NCBI GenBank assembly: GCA_910588505.1
Contig: CAJUPQ010000001.1
Location: 58,894-122,893 of the forward strand
Source of the DNA: an uncultured Hungatella sp.
GTDB taxonomy: Bacteria; Bacillota; Clostridia; Lachnospirales; Lachnospiraceae
Length of the DNA: 64,000 nt
Direction of reading: 5' to 3'
The notes under the pieces: generated by a model
Databases searched by the model: none
Told to the model about the DNA's origin: nothing
What the model saw: only the letters and a program-made list of their open reading frames with translations
Shown: positions 25,972 to 34,618 of the stretch, in pieces
Numbering within the stretch: the stretch's first letter is position 1
How the letters are laid out: each line of letters opens with the position of its first letter
Made by a program: the position numbers and the translations under genes

Positions 25972-26703
25972 TCAGCCCGGTTTCCTCACAGCATTTTCAT
26001 AAAACCGAAAATGATCCGGCCGGTGGCGGGACTGGGTGTACTCAAACATGACCCCGTCACTGTTGTAGGTCTGGCTGGTAACCACTGCCATGCAGTTATA
26101 GTCCTCAGCATTCATGCCCAGATACTTTTCGTCGATCTGGGTCATCTTCTCCACGGTCATGACCCGCTTGCTGTTTACAATGGTCATGTGCAGCGTATTT
26201 TCCAGATACTGATAAATGGAAGTCTCCGCGATCTCTTTGGTGAGTCCGGGGACTGCTTCTTTTAAAAAGTAATTATGGTTAAGGATCAGGGGCATATCGT
26301 CCAGATAGTGGAGACGCTGGATATAGTAAATATCCGCTCCCGAGGGAAAACCGGTGTACCGGGACTGGCCCTGGCTGACGGGAAACTCCGCAAATAGAAG
26401 GACTTCTGTGTGGGGGTGATGGCCGTTTCTGGCGGCAGACTCCCGAAATGTCTCAATCTCCCCGATGGTAAAGGCGGTCTGGGCCACGGGCTGGTAGATA
26501 TTGCGAACCCCTTTTCCCTGTATGGTCTGCACATAGCCATCGGTCACTAAGCGCCCCACGGCCCGGCGCAGGGTGTTGCGGGAGCAGTTGTAGGTCTGGA
26601 TCAATGTGTTTTCCGACGGCAGCAGCTCCTGATAGGCGAAAACATCGGTTTCAATCTTCTGTTTCAGGTCTTTATAAATCTCTTCGTATCTTGCTTTTGG
26701 CAT
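25972..26703 (-). CDS. treR: GntR-family trehalose operon repressor TreR
   Basis: A 243-residue regulator. The N-terminal winged helix (ELLPSENTLIQTYNCSRNTL, RAVGRLVTDGYVQTIQGKG) is of the GntR/HutC type, and the C-terminal ~170 residues form a UTRA effector domain, which in TreR binds trehalose-6-phosphate. It is divergent from treP/treC. The run GGGGGG before the start fits ATG 26703 better than ATG 26709. Its probable sites are the three TTGTTYAAACAA-like boxes at 26847-26925. Confidence 0.88.
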   Translation of the reverse strand: MPKARYEEIYKDLKQKIETDVFAYQELLPSENTLIQTYNCSRNTLRRAVGRLVTDGYVQTIQGKGVRNIYQPVAQTAFTIGEIETFRESAARNGHHPHTEVLLFAEFPVSQGQSRYTGFPSGADIYYIQRLHYLDDMPLILNHNYFLKEAVPGLTKEIAETSIYQYLENTLHMTIVNSKRVMTVEKMTQIDEKYLGMNAEDYNCMAVVTSQTYNSDGVMFEYTQSRHRPDHFRFYENAVRKPG

Positions 26704-26846
26704 ATCCATTCACCCCCCATAAAGATGATGCTGCCTTCGGGGCCCAAAGCTATGTACCAACAACCAACATGCAGGCATGTCAGACATGATCGTTTGCCCT
26801 TGGCTTTATAAAGATTATAGAAATAAAAAATCAAAAAGTCAAGAGC

Positions 26847-26925
26847 TTGTTCAAACAAATTTCGGAAAGTGGTTGACATGTTTAAACAAGTATGGTATAA
26901 CATACTCAACAACATGTTCAAACAA
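26847..26925 (+). promoter_or_regulatory. treP promoter with three palindromic operators
   Basis: TTGACA (26873-26878) and TATAAC (26896-26901) are 17 bp apart. Three near-identical palindromes surround them: TTGTTCAAACAA (26847-26858), ATGTTTAAACAA (26878-26889, overlapping the -35) and ATGTTCAAACAA (26914-26925, just after the start point). The ideal site TTGTTTAAACAA is fully symmetric. TreR is the obvious binder. Occupation of the second and third sites would block RNA polymerase directly. Confidence 0.8.
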
Positions 26926-26950
26926 GTTAAAACAGGTGGAGGTAGGAAGA

Positions 26951-28933
26951 ATGGGAACGTATGCGGAAGACGCAAAACAGTTGTTACGTCTGGTAGGCGG
27001 AAAAGAGAACATCGCGGCAGTTTCACATTGTATGACAAGAATGCGGTTTGCCCTGGCAGACCCGGGGAAAGCGGATGTAGGAGCCATCGAAGCCATGAAG
27101 GTGGTGAAAGGAAGTTTTACCCAGTCAGGCCAGTTCCAGGTGATCATCGGCAACACGGTGGCTGATTTTTACAATGATTTTATAAAGGTGGCAGGAATTG
27201 AGGGCGTATCAAAGGACGCGGTAAAGCAGGCGGCAAAGAAAAACCAGAATGTGCTCCAGAGGGTGATCACCGCGCTGGCGGAGATCTTCGCGCCGCTGAT
27301 CCCGGCCATCATCACAGGCGGTTTGATCCTTGGCTTTAGGAACTGTATTGACAGCATCTATCTGTTTGAAAACGGGACGAAGACTCTGTGTGACATCAGC
27401 CAGTTCTGGGCAGGCATTGACAGCTTTCTGTGGCTCATCGGTGAGGCGGTATTCCACATGCTGCCGGTAGGCATCTGCTGGTCCGTCACAAAGAAGATGG
27501 GGACCACCCAGATGCTGGGCATTGTCCTTGGACTGACGCTGGTGTCGGGGCAGCTGCTTAACGCCTACGCGGTGGCGGGGACGGCTGCGGCGGAGATACC
27601 TAAGTGGAATTTCGGCGGCTTTCAGGTGAACATGATCGGGTATCAGGGGCAGGTGATTCCTGCTATCCTGGCGGCATTTACCCTGGTGTACCTGGAGAAA
27701 TTTTTCCGGAAGATCACGCCTCAGGTCATCTCCATGATCGTGGTCCCCTTTTTCAGCCTGCTTCTGTCGGTAATGGCCGCCCATTTTGTGCTGGGCCCTG
27801 TTGGCTGGAAGATCGGAGCGGCAGTGTCCGCAGTGGTATTTGCAGGTATTACCGGAACCTTTAAGATCGTTTTCGGTGCTGTGTTCGGCGTGATCTATGC
27901 GCCGCTGGTGATTACGGGACTGCACCATATGTCCAATGCTATTGATCTGCAGCTGATCGCGGATTACGGCGGAACCATGCTGTGGCCCATGATCGCGCTA
28001 TCCAATATTGCCCAGGGCTCTGCGGTTCTTGGAATGATCTGGCTGCAGAGAAAGGATCCCCAGGCCCAGGAGGTCAATATTCCGGCCTGTATTTCCTGTT
28101 ACCTTGGTGTTACGGAACCGGCGATTTTCGGTGTGAACTTAAAGAGAGGATTCCCCTTTGTGTGCGGGATGATCGGCTCCGGCCTGGCGGCCATTATCTG
28201 TGTGGCCACAGGAACCACGGCCAATGCCATCGGTGTAGGCGGAATTCCGGGTATCTTGTCTATTCAGCCTGCGTTTATGGGTTCTTTTGCAATCTGCATG
28301 GTGATCGCTTTTGGGGTTTCGTTTTTGCTGACAGCCATTGTGGGAAAAAAGAAACTGGCAATAGATGTAAATGAAACCGCAAAACTGGCAGAGATTGCCG
28401 CAGGGACGGGCGCAAGTGTGGCGGCAGGAGTTATGGCTTCCGTAATGGAGGAAAGGGAGGCCTGTGAAAAGGGCGGAAACGGGACTTTGACGGCATTTTT
28501 GACGGGGAAAGCGATTCCTCTGGTGGACGTGGGAGACGGTGTTTTTTCGGCGGGAGTTTTGGGCGGCGGCATGGCCATTATTCCGGAGAGTGAGACGCTG
28601 TATGCGCCGGCTGACGCGCAGGTCGCGGCATTGATGCCGGAATCACGCCATGCCTGTGGGTTAAGGCTGGAAAACGGCATGGAGGTTCTGCTGCATATCG
28701 GCCTTGATACCGTGGATATGAAAGGGGACGGATTTACGTATCTGGTAAAAGAGGGCCAAAAGGTCAGCGCGGGAACACCGCTGATTCAATTTGACCGTGC
28801 AAAGATTAAGGCGGCAGGCCACCGGGATGTGACGGTTTGTGTGATCAGTAATGTGGGAAATGCCAGGGATATTCAGTTCTGCACGGGAATGGATGTAAAA
28901 GAAAATGAGACTGTGGTGGCAGCTTTTAAGTGA
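26951..28933 (+). CDS. treP: PTS trehalose-specific EIIBCA
   Basis: A 660-residue fused permease. EIIB at 1-90 with phospho-Cys27 in AAVSHCMTRMRF; EIIC at about 105-460 with ten membrane segments, including GLHHMSNAIDLQLI and SCYLGVTEPAIFGVNL; EIIA-Glc type at about 500-660 with phospho-His near 581 in VLLHIGLDTVDM. Neighbours treR and treC support trehalose. The product would be trehalose-6-phosphate. ATG 26951 is chosen on GGAGG at 26938-26942; the open frame extends upstream through the operators without use. The fused EIIA avoids dependence on another Glc-type IIA. Confidence 0.93.
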   Translation: MGTYAEDAKQLLRLVGGKENIAAVSHCMTRMRFALADPGKADVGAIEAMKVVKGSFTQSGQFQVIIGNTVADFYNDFIKVAGIEGVSKDAVKQAAKKNQNVLQRVITALAEIFAPLIPAIITGGLILGFRNCIDSIYLFENGTKTLCDISQFWAGIDSFLWLIGEAVFHMLPVGICWSVTKKMGTTQMLGIVLGLTLVSGQLLNAYAVAGTAAAEIPKWNFGGFQVNMIGYQGQVIPAILAAFTLVYLEKFFRKITPQVISMIVVPFFSLLLSVMAAHFVLGPVGWKIGAAVSAVVFAGITGTFKIVFGAVFGVIYAPLVITGLHHMSNAIDLQLIADYGGTMLWPMIALSNIAQGSAVLGMIWLQRKDPQAQEVNIPACISCYLGVTEPAIFGVNLKRGFPFVCGMIGSGLAAIICVATGTTANAIGVGGIPGILSIQPAFMGSFAICMVIAFGVSFLLTAIVGKKKLAIDVNETAKLAEIAAGTGASVAAGVMASVMEEREACEKGGNGTLTAFLTGKAIPLVDVGDGVFSAGVLGGGMAIIPESETLYAPADAQVAALMPESRHACGLRLENGMEVLLHIGLDTVDMKGDGFTYLVKEGQKVSAGTPLIQFDRAKIKAAGHRDVTVCVISNVGNARDIQFCTGMDVKENETVVAAFK

Positions 28934-28954
28934 AGTAAGGAGGAGAAAAGCAGG

Positions 28955-30610
28955 ATGGCGGATTTTAGCAAAAAGACTGTGTATCAGATTTACCCGAAAT
29001 CGTTTCGGGACACCAACAGGGATGGGTTTGGGGACATCCCGGGGGTTATTGAAAAATTGGATTATCTGCAGGATATGGGGGTGGATTATCTGTGGCTGAC
29101 GCCGTTTTTTCCGTCGCCCCAGAACGATAACGGGTATGACGTGGCGGATTACTGCGCCGTGGATCCCAAGTTTGGGACCATGGCGGATCTGGAGGAGTTA
29201 GTCAGCCAGAGCGAAAAGCGGGGCATGGGGATTATGCTGGATATGGTGTTTAATCATACATCCACGTTTCATCCGTGGTTTCAGAAGGCATTGGCAGGGG
29301 ATGAGAAGTATCAGAAGTATTATATTTTCAGGGAGGGCGCGCCGGACCGGGCGCCTACAAACTGGCAGTCAAAATTCGGCGGCCCTGCGTGGGAATATGT
29401 GCCAGGCTTAAAGAAATGGTATCTTAGGCTGTATGATGTGACCCAGGCGGATTTAAACTGGGATAATCCGGAGGTTCGCGAAGAACTGAAAGAGATTCTC
29501 CGGTTTTGGAAGGGGAAAGGGATCAAGGGATTTCGGTTTGATGTGATTAATGTGGCTTCCAAGCCGGAAGTGATGGAGGACGATTTTGAGGGAGACGGAC
29601 GCAGATTCTACAGCGACGGCCCCCATATCCATGAGTACCTGAAAGAGCTGGTGAGGGACACGGGGATTGAGGACTTTGTGACAGTTGGGGAGATGTCCTC
29701 CACGTCCCTGGCTCACTGTATCCGCTATTCCGCACCAGAGGAAAAGGAGCTTTCCATGTGCTTTAATTTCCACCATCTGAAAGTGGATTACAAGGATGGG
29801 GATAAATGGGCGCTTATGGGGACGGATTACAGAAGATTAAGAGAGCTTTTTGTGGAGTGGCAGGAGGGCATGCAAAAGGGCGGCGGCTGGAGCGCGCTGT
29901 TTTGGTGCAACCACGACCAGCCCCGCATTGTAAGCAGGATGGGGGATGAACAGGCTTACTGGAAAGAGTCGGCAAAGATGCTGGCAGGCATGATCCATTT
30001 TATGCGCGGCACCCCCTATATCTATCAGGGGGAGGAAATCGGGATGCTCAACGCACATTTTTCATCCATAGAGAAATATCGGGATGTGGAGAGCCTTAAT
30101 TACTATGAGCTTTTACTTAAGAAGGGGAAGACAAAAGAGGAGGCTCTTGAGATCTTAGGGGCCAGATCCCGGGATAACAGCAGGACTCCCATGCAGTGGA
30201 ACGGGGAGCGGTACGGCGGATTTTCCGCGGCAGAACCGTGGCTTTCCATGGGGGCCGGTTTCCGGAAGGAGATCACGGTGGAGGCACAGGAGAAGGACCG
30301 GGATTCTATCCTTGCCTTTTATAAGAAGCTGATCGCTGTGAGGAAGCAGTGTCCGGTGATCGCGGAGGGGGACATCAGGTTTTTGGAGACCGGGACGGAT
30401 ATGGTGCTGGGATACAAGAGAGCGCTGGGGGCGCAGGAGATTTTGGTGTTTTGCAATCTGGGGAGAGAGAAGCAGAGGATTAAGATAGAGGAAGAGTGGA
30501 AGGATTATAAGACGCTGCTGGGGAATTATGGTTGTGAGGGGATGTCGGAGGGAGTTTTTACCATGAAACCTTATGAGTTTATTGCCCTTGGAAAGAATGT
30601 GAGCATATGA
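28955..30610 (+). CDS. treC: Trehalose-6-phosphate hydrolase (GH13)
   Basis: A 551-residue alpha-amylase-family enzyme that cleaves trehalose-6-phosphate to glucose and glucose-6-phosphate in the cytoplasm. Start VYQIYPKSFRDTNRDGFGD is typical. Catalytic residues are Asp near 195 (GFRFDVINV), Glu near 246 (VGEMSS) and Asp near 322 (NHDQPRIVSR). Length matches TreA/TreC. It follows treP by 21 bases with AAGGAGGAG, and its stop overlaps the next start by four bases. Confidence 0.95.
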   Translation: MADFSKKTVYQIYPKSFRDTNRDGFGDIPGVIEKLDYLQDMGVDYLWLTPFFPSPQNDNGYDVADYCAVDPKFGTMADLEELVSQSEKRGMGIMLDMVFNHTSTFHPWFQKALAGDEKYQKYYIFREGAPDRAPTNWQSKFGGPAWEYVPGLKKWYLRLYDVTQADLNWDNPEVREELKEILRFWKGKGIKGFRFDVINVASKPEVMEDDFEGDGRRFYSDGPHIHEYLKELVRDTGIEDFVTVGEMSSTSLAHCIRYSAPEEKELSMCFNFHHLKVDYKDGDKWALMGTDYRRLRELFVEWQEGMQKGGGWSALFWCNHDQPRIVSRMGDEQAYWKESAKMLAGMIHFMRGTPYIYQGEEIGMLNAHFSSIEKYRDVESLNYYELLLKKGKTKEEALEILGARSRDNSRTPMQWNGERYGGFSAAEPWLSMGAGFRKEITVEAQEKDRDSILAFYKKLIAVRKQCPVIAEGDIRFLETGTDMVLGYKRALGAQEILVFCNLGREKQRIKIEEEWKDYKTLLGNYGCEGMSEGVFTMKPYEFIALGKNVSI

Positions 30611-30894
30611 AACACAATATCAAACTGGCGGCCGTGGACATAGACGGTATATTTGTACGCTTAGATTATACCTACGATGTTCCCCGGTTTAAACGGATCT
30701 TATCCCGCATGAAAGAGGCTGGCTGCAGCTTTATTGTAGCCAGCGGCAATCAGTACTATCAGATGAGGGAAGAGCTGTCATTTGTGGCGGAAAACGGAGC
30801 TTTTGTAAAAGACCGGCAGGCAGAGCGGCGGGGGATTTTGCCGGAGCAGTGCGCGGCGTTTGGGGACGGGGGAAAGGTTTCCTGTTTTTTCTGA
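30607..30894 (+). pseudogene. Internally deleted Cof-type HAD phosphatase
   Basis: The frame begins KLAAVDIDGIFVRLDY, the first HAD motif, with the usual T after DG replaced by I. It runs through IVASGNQYYQM and FVAENGAF, then jumps to ILPEQCAAFGDGG, the end of motif IV (normally GDGGND). About 150 residues between them are missing and the frame is lost right after GDGG. ATG 30607 overlaps the treC stop by four bases, so it was the last gene of the tre operon. The remaining protein would lack most of the cap and core. Confidence 0.8.
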
Positions 30895-31009
30895 CAATTA
30901 TTACTATTTCATTTCACTTTCTTTCAATTTACAAAAGATTCTTGATTCCATGTTTCAGTTGCGTTACACTCTTTTTATGTAATATTATATCAGCAAAGGT
31001 GTGTACACG

Positions 31010-31837
31010 ATGGAAAAACAGGAATACTTAATCGGCGACATAGCCGCCATCACTGGTCTCAGCCGTGATACGCTGCGATTCTACGAAAAAAGAGGGATCC
31101 TCACCCCAAAAAAGAAGCCCAACGGATACCGGTACTACACAGAGGACGACCTCTATCTCCTGGTGCGGATACTGTTTTCCAAAAAGATGAATCTGGGCCT
31201 TGATGCCATTGAGACGCTGATGGCCTCCACCCCGCTGGATGGCGAACACAGGCAGACTTTGAACCAGCAGATTGAGGCGGAGATAAGCGCCATCCGATTC
31301 CACAAGCAGACCTTGGCCCGGCTGCTTTCCATAAAAAAGATTTATGAAGATCTGGAAGAGTGCCGGGATCATTTCTGCCTGAAACCATTTCCCGCCTGCC
31401 GCGTTCTCCATACCATGGATTCGGCGGCCGATGGCCTGAAACAGTGGTTTTTACTGTCCCGGCAATATGCCGGCCTGGATATGGTTTATATCTATGACTG
31501 CTACCGATATCAGTCGGGATTTTCCCTGGATGAGGCAAAAATTACTTACGATCATTCCCAGCTGCTTATGTATGAAGAAGTGATGAGGCGCATGGAGCCG
31601 GAATATGATTTTTCGGAATGTGAGGCATTTGGTGAATCGGCGCCGTGTATCTTTACCATAGCCGAAGTTTCGGCTGTCGCGCCTTGTCCTTCGGTGGTCA
31701 GCGCTATGCGCCGGTGGGCAGCCGGACAGGGGATCGTGGCCTCACCAAAGATTTATGTCACTTCTAATTTTGCCAGACTTAAAGACGGCATATGTTCCTA
31801 TTATCAGGAGATCTACATACCGATAATATCCTCCTAA
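31010..31837 (+). CDS. MerR family transcriptional regulator
   Basis: A 275-residue regulator. The N-terminal winged helix is clear (YLIGDIAAITGLSRDTLRFYEKRG, then NGYRYYTEDDL), followed by a coiled-coil dimer helix (~75-120) and a C-terminal domain of about 150 residues that may bind a small molecule. ATG 31010 has AAAGGTG upstream. A typical MerR-type promoter with a 19-bp spacer lies 142 bases downstream, in front of the wall-binding protein gene, which is therefore the likely target. The ligand is unknown. Confidence 0.85.
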   Translation: MEKQEYLIGDIAAITGLSRDTLRFYEKRGILTPKKKPNGYRYYTEDDLYLLVRILFSKKMNLGLDAIETLMASTPLDGEHRQTLNQQIEAEISAIRFHKQTLARLLSIKKIYEDLEECRDHFCLKPFPACRVLHTMDSAADGLKQWFLLSRQYAGLDMVYIYDCYRYQSGFSLDEAKITYDHSQLLMYEEVMRRMEPEYDFSECEAFGESAPCIFTIAEVSAVAPCPSVVSAMRRWAAGQGIVASPKIYVTSNFARLKDGICSYYQEIYIPIISS

Positions 31838-31979
31838 AAGACGTCGGATGTCCACACGCGGGACACGGAAAAGTTACGGTTCCTTTTGCGGCTGAACATC
31901 AGGCGGCCGGGCCGGGAAGCCTTCTGTAACGGCAGCGGACCTGGGAAATATTAGTAAAAAAACCGAAAGATTCCATTCA

Positions 31980-32010
31980 TTGACTCTGGAGCAGCTCCAA
32001 GGTGTATAGT
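31980..32010 (+). promoter_or_regulatory. MerR-type promoter with 19-bp spacer
   Basis: TTGACT (31980-31985) and TATAGT (32005-32010) are 19 bp apart instead of 17. The spacer holds the palindrome TGGAGCAGCTCCA (31987-31999), one half each side of a central A. A stretched spacer with a dyad in it is the classic target of MerR regulators, which twist the DNA to activate transcription. Confidence 0.75.
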
Positions 32011-32052
32011 TGGCCTATCAGAAATGACCAATACAACTTTGGAGGTAAACCT

Positions 32053-33480
32053 ATGAGACGAAAACTATTTTGTTCTGCGGCAGCAGGATTTTTGATGGCA
32101 TTTGGCTTTGGCATTACATCATACGCAGCTGCCGGATGGCAGTGGGACGGCAGTGACTGGCGGTATTTTCAGCGGGACAATGAGGCGGTGACCAACACAT
32201 GGAAAAAGTCAGGCAGCCACTGGTTTTACTTAGGGAGCGACGGGTGCATGGTTCGCAGCAGGCTGGTAGAGGACGGAGACGATTACTACTATGTCAATTC
32301 CTCCGGAGCCAGGGTGGCTAATGAGTGGAGAAAACTTCCAAACAGCGAATCCGGAAGCGATGAGCCGGATGAAGTGTGGTACTATTTTCAGTCCAACGGA
32401 AGGGCTTACAAAGCCCCCGACTCCGGACGGACTTCATTTAAATCCATTGTCAAAGCCAGCGGGGAGACGAAAAAATATGCTTTTGACAGCAACGGCCACA
32501 TGCTTTTTGGGTGGGTCAATGAAGAATCAGAGCGGGTGACGGGAGACGAAGCCTGGAAAGAGGGCGTCTACTACTGCGGAGATGAGGATGACGGGGCCAT
32601 GGTTCAGGGAGCGTGGAGACAGCTGGAGGCCATGGACAGCGGAAATGAAGACAGCTCATTTAACGATGAATACTGGTTTTATTTTAACACAAACGGCAAA
32701 AAGATCACGGGAGCCAAGAAGACCATAAACGGACATAAATATCTTTTCGGGGAGGATGGAGAAGCAAAGTACAAGTGGCAGTCAGTACCTGTGGCCACCG
32801 GCAGCGCGGCCGTCCCGGCCACCCCGTCCAATGCCAACTCTTACTACAAACGTCCGGACCAGTGCTGGCTGGCAGTGGGATGGTTTAAGACCGTGCCGGG
32901 GCCGGAGGTTGACATGCAGGCCTATGAAGATGATGAGGAATACTGGTTCTACGGGCTGTCCAACGGAGGCGTGGTCACCAGCCAGTTCAAAACAATCAAC
33001 GGCCATACCTACGGCTTCAATGAAAACGGTATGATGCTCCACGGCCTTTACAAAATGAAAGTGGAGAATAAGAAGATCCTCTCCTATGAGAAGATTGAAA
33101 ACGAATCCCAACTGCCCCAGGCCGGGGATTCGGAGAAAGTTTACTACTTTGGGGACACGCCGAAAGAAGGGGTTATGAAGACCGGAAGGTGCAGTGTTGA
33201 CCTGGACGGGGAGCGGTCCACCTATTATTTTAAGACATCCGGCACGGACAGAGGCGCAGGTGTTGAGGGCATCTACGACGACGGCATCTACGAAAAAGGA
33301 CGGCTGCAGACCATCGAATACGGGATGAGATACGGCGTGATCAAATATCAGGGGAAGGAGTACCTGGTAAACCAGAGCGGGAAGATACAGAAGAACAAAA
33401 AGAATGTGAAAGATGCTGATGAGGTGTACTATTCCACGGATAAAGACGGAATCATCACCCACAGGGGAAATAAAGAGTAA
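32053..33480 (+). CDS. Secreted cell-wall-binding repeat protein
   Basis: A 475-residue protein with a signal peptide (cut near SYAAAGW) and otherwise almost only aromatic wall-binding repeats of the choline-binding type, e.g. WKKSGSHWFYLGSDGCMV, EVWYYFQSNGRAYK, YWFYFNTNGKKITG, YGFNENGMMLHG. No catalytic domain is visible. A Pro/Ala-rich break lies near residues 253-270. It would coat or bind the cell surface. TTGGAGGT precedes ATG 32053. Expression is probably set by the MerR-type promoter at 31980. A strong terminator follows. Confidence 0.82.
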   Translation: MRRKLFCSAAAGFLMAFGFGITSYAAAGWQWDGSDWRYFQRDNEAVTNTWKKSGSHWFYLGSDGCMVRSRLVEDGDDYYYVNSSGARVANEWRKLPNSESGSDEPDEVWYYFQSNGRAYKAPDSGRTSFKSIVKASGETKKYAFDSNGHMLFGWVNEESERVTGDEAWKEGVYYCGDEDDGAMVQGAWRQLEAMDSGNEDSSFNDEYWFYFNTNGKKITGAKKTINGHKYLFGEDGEAKYKWQSVPVATGSAAVPATPSNANSYYKRPDQCWLAVGWFKTVPGPEVDMQAYEDDEEYWFYGLSNGGVVTSQFKTINGHTYGFNENGMMLHGLYKMKVENKKILSYEKIENESQLPQAGDSEKVYYFGDTPKEGVMKTGRCSVDLDGERSTYYFKTSGTDRGAGVEGIYDDGIYEKGRLQTIEYGMRYGVIKYQGKEYLVNQSGKIQKNKKNVKDADEVYYSTDKDGIITHRGNKE

Positions 33481-33495
33481 AGAGCAGCAGTGAGG

Positions 33496-33540
33496 GACAG
33501 ACACTCCGGAATACAGGCAGGGCGTCTGTTCTGTTTTTTT
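33496..33540 (+). terminator. Terminator after the wall-binding protein gene
   Basis: The segment starting GGACAGAC pairs with GCGTCTGTTC (33523-33532), with a loop of about 20 bases, and is followed by TTTTTTT (33534-33540). Confidence 0.7.
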
Positions 33541-33566
33541 ATGCACATGCGTATTCTATGTCAGTC

Positions 33567-33603
33567 AATCCGCCCCCTGCCCGATGGGCAAAGCGGGCGG
33601 ATT
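33567..33603. terminator. Stable hairpin without clear T-run
   Basis: AATCCGCCC (33567-33575) pairs with GGGCGGATT (33595-33603), and inside it TGCCC (33578-33582) pairs with GGGCA (33586-33590) around GAT. It lies between the previous terminator and the leader peptide. Its role could be a second terminator or a structured 5' leader. Confidence 0.55.
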
Positions 33604-33667
33604 CAGTTGAAAATGGCGTCAGCTTGTGATAAGGTTATAAGTAACATAATTTTGAAGGAGACGCGAA

Positions 33668-33748
33668 ATGCACATATATTTTATCCGAAGTAATTACCCG
33701 GTGCAGGAAAAAGCTCTGATAACAGGCTGCATTGGGAATAACACCTGA
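33668..33748 (+). CDS. Putative 26-residue leader peptide
   Basis: GAAGGAGA (33655-33662) precedes ATG 33668 by 5 bases and the frame encodes 26 residues beginning MHIYFIRSNYPVQ and ending GCIGNNT before TGA 33746-33748. The coding sequence contains the whole left side of the hairpin at 33698-33773, and its stop falls in the loop. That layout is typical of translational attenuators ahead of resistance or rRNA methylase genes. Whether it is translated is not shown. Confidence 0.5.
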   Translation: MHIYFIRSNYPVQEKALITGCIGNNT

Positions 33749-33773
33749 TTTCGTTATCAGAGGACTGCACCGG
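33698..33773 (+). promoter_or_regulatory. Long stem-loop overlapping the leader peptide
   Basis: Two blocks pair: CCGGTGCAG (33698-33706) with CTGCACCGG (33765-33773), and CTCTGATAAC (33714-33723) with GTTATCAGAG (33753-33762). CAGG/CCTG adds to the inner stem. A ribosome on the leader would open the left arm. No T-run follows and the methyltransferase ribosome site is outside the stem, so the mechanism is unclear. Confidence 0.65.
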
Positions 33774-33816
33774 ATCGTAGCGTCAACCATCCAATACGAA
33801 AAGGAGTAGTTAAAAA

Positions 33817-34596
33817 ATGAATAACCAAATAAACCGAAAAGAACTGGAAACCTTATGGCGCCGTGAGGAAGAGACGGCTCACATTCACGGATGGGATTTC
33901 TCCCATATCCGGGGAAAATATGAGGAAGAGCATGACCTTCCGTGGAATTATGAAGCCATTGTCAGGCGCTGTCTGCAGCCTGACATGAGACTACTTGACA
34001 TAGACACAGGCGGAGGGGAGTTTCTGCTGTCCCTTGGCCATCCCTGCGAACATTTGGCCGCCACGGAAAATTACCTGCCCAACATCCGGCTGTGCAGGGA
34101 AAAACTCCTTCCCCTGGGAATCGACTTTCAGGAGGCGGACGGCAGCGGCCGCTTGCCATTTCCTGACCAAAGCTTTGATATGGTCATAAACCGCCACGGA
34201 AACTTTAATCCCGGTGAGATCGGGCGGGTGCTGAAACCAGGCGGCATCTTTATCACGGAACAGGTGGGGGCTGAAAATGACAGGGAGCTTGTCAGGCTGC
34301 TGTTAAATGACGTGCCTAAGCTTCCGTTTCCCAACCAGTATCTGGAAATCGCCAAAGCAGATTTTGAGGCCGTGGGATTTGAGACCCTGGAGGCGGAAGA
34401 AGCCTTTCGCCCCATAAAGTTTTGGGACGTGGGGGCCCTTGTGTGGTTTGCCCGGATTATTGAGTGGGAATTTCCGGGATTTTGTGTCAGCGATTGTCTG
34501 GACAACCTTTATCATGCCCAGGAGATTTTGGAAAAAAACGGGGTAATAGAGGGGACGATCCATCGGTTTTTGCTGGCAGTCAGAAGTAAAAAATAG
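33817..34596 (+). CDS. Class I SAM-dependent methyltransferase
   Basis: A 259-residue methyltransferase. Motif I reads LLDIDTGGGEFLLSLG (about residues 65-80), followed by ATENYLPN, INRHGNF and the post-motif LKPGGIFITEQVG. The N-terminal region (HGWDFSHIRGKYEEEHDLPW) is typical of a poorly characterised Gram-positive family often annotated only as methyltransferase. AAAGGAG precedes the ATG. It follows a leader peptide and hairpin, which hints at induction by a translation inhibitor and so at an rRNA or drug target. That is inference. Confidence 0.8.
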   Translation: MNNQINRKELETLWRREEETAHIHGWDFSHIRGKYEEEHDLPWNYEAIVRRCLQPDMRLLDIDTGGGEFLLSLGHPCEHLAATENYLPNIRLCREKLLPLGIDFQEADGSGRLPFPDQSFDMVINRHGNFNPGEIGRVLKPGGIFITEQVGAENDRELVRLLLNDVPKLPFPNQYLEIAKADFEAVGFETLEAEEAFRPIKFWDVGALVWFARIIEWEFPGFCVSDCLDNLYHAQEILEKNGVIEGTIHRFLLAVRSKK

Positions 34597-34618
34597 TCAA
34601 TCAACCCGGAGGCAGAAC

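Noticed and set aside
25972..26265. Plus-strand frame near 25960-26265
   Set aside because: It is antisense to treR, whose GntR and UTRA domains are clear.
33698..33773. Molybdenum-cofactor riboswitch in front of the molybdoenzyme operon
   Set aside because: The structure is a simple long hairpin overlapping a short reading frame. I could not match conserved Moco-motif elements, and the first downstream gene is a methyltransferase.
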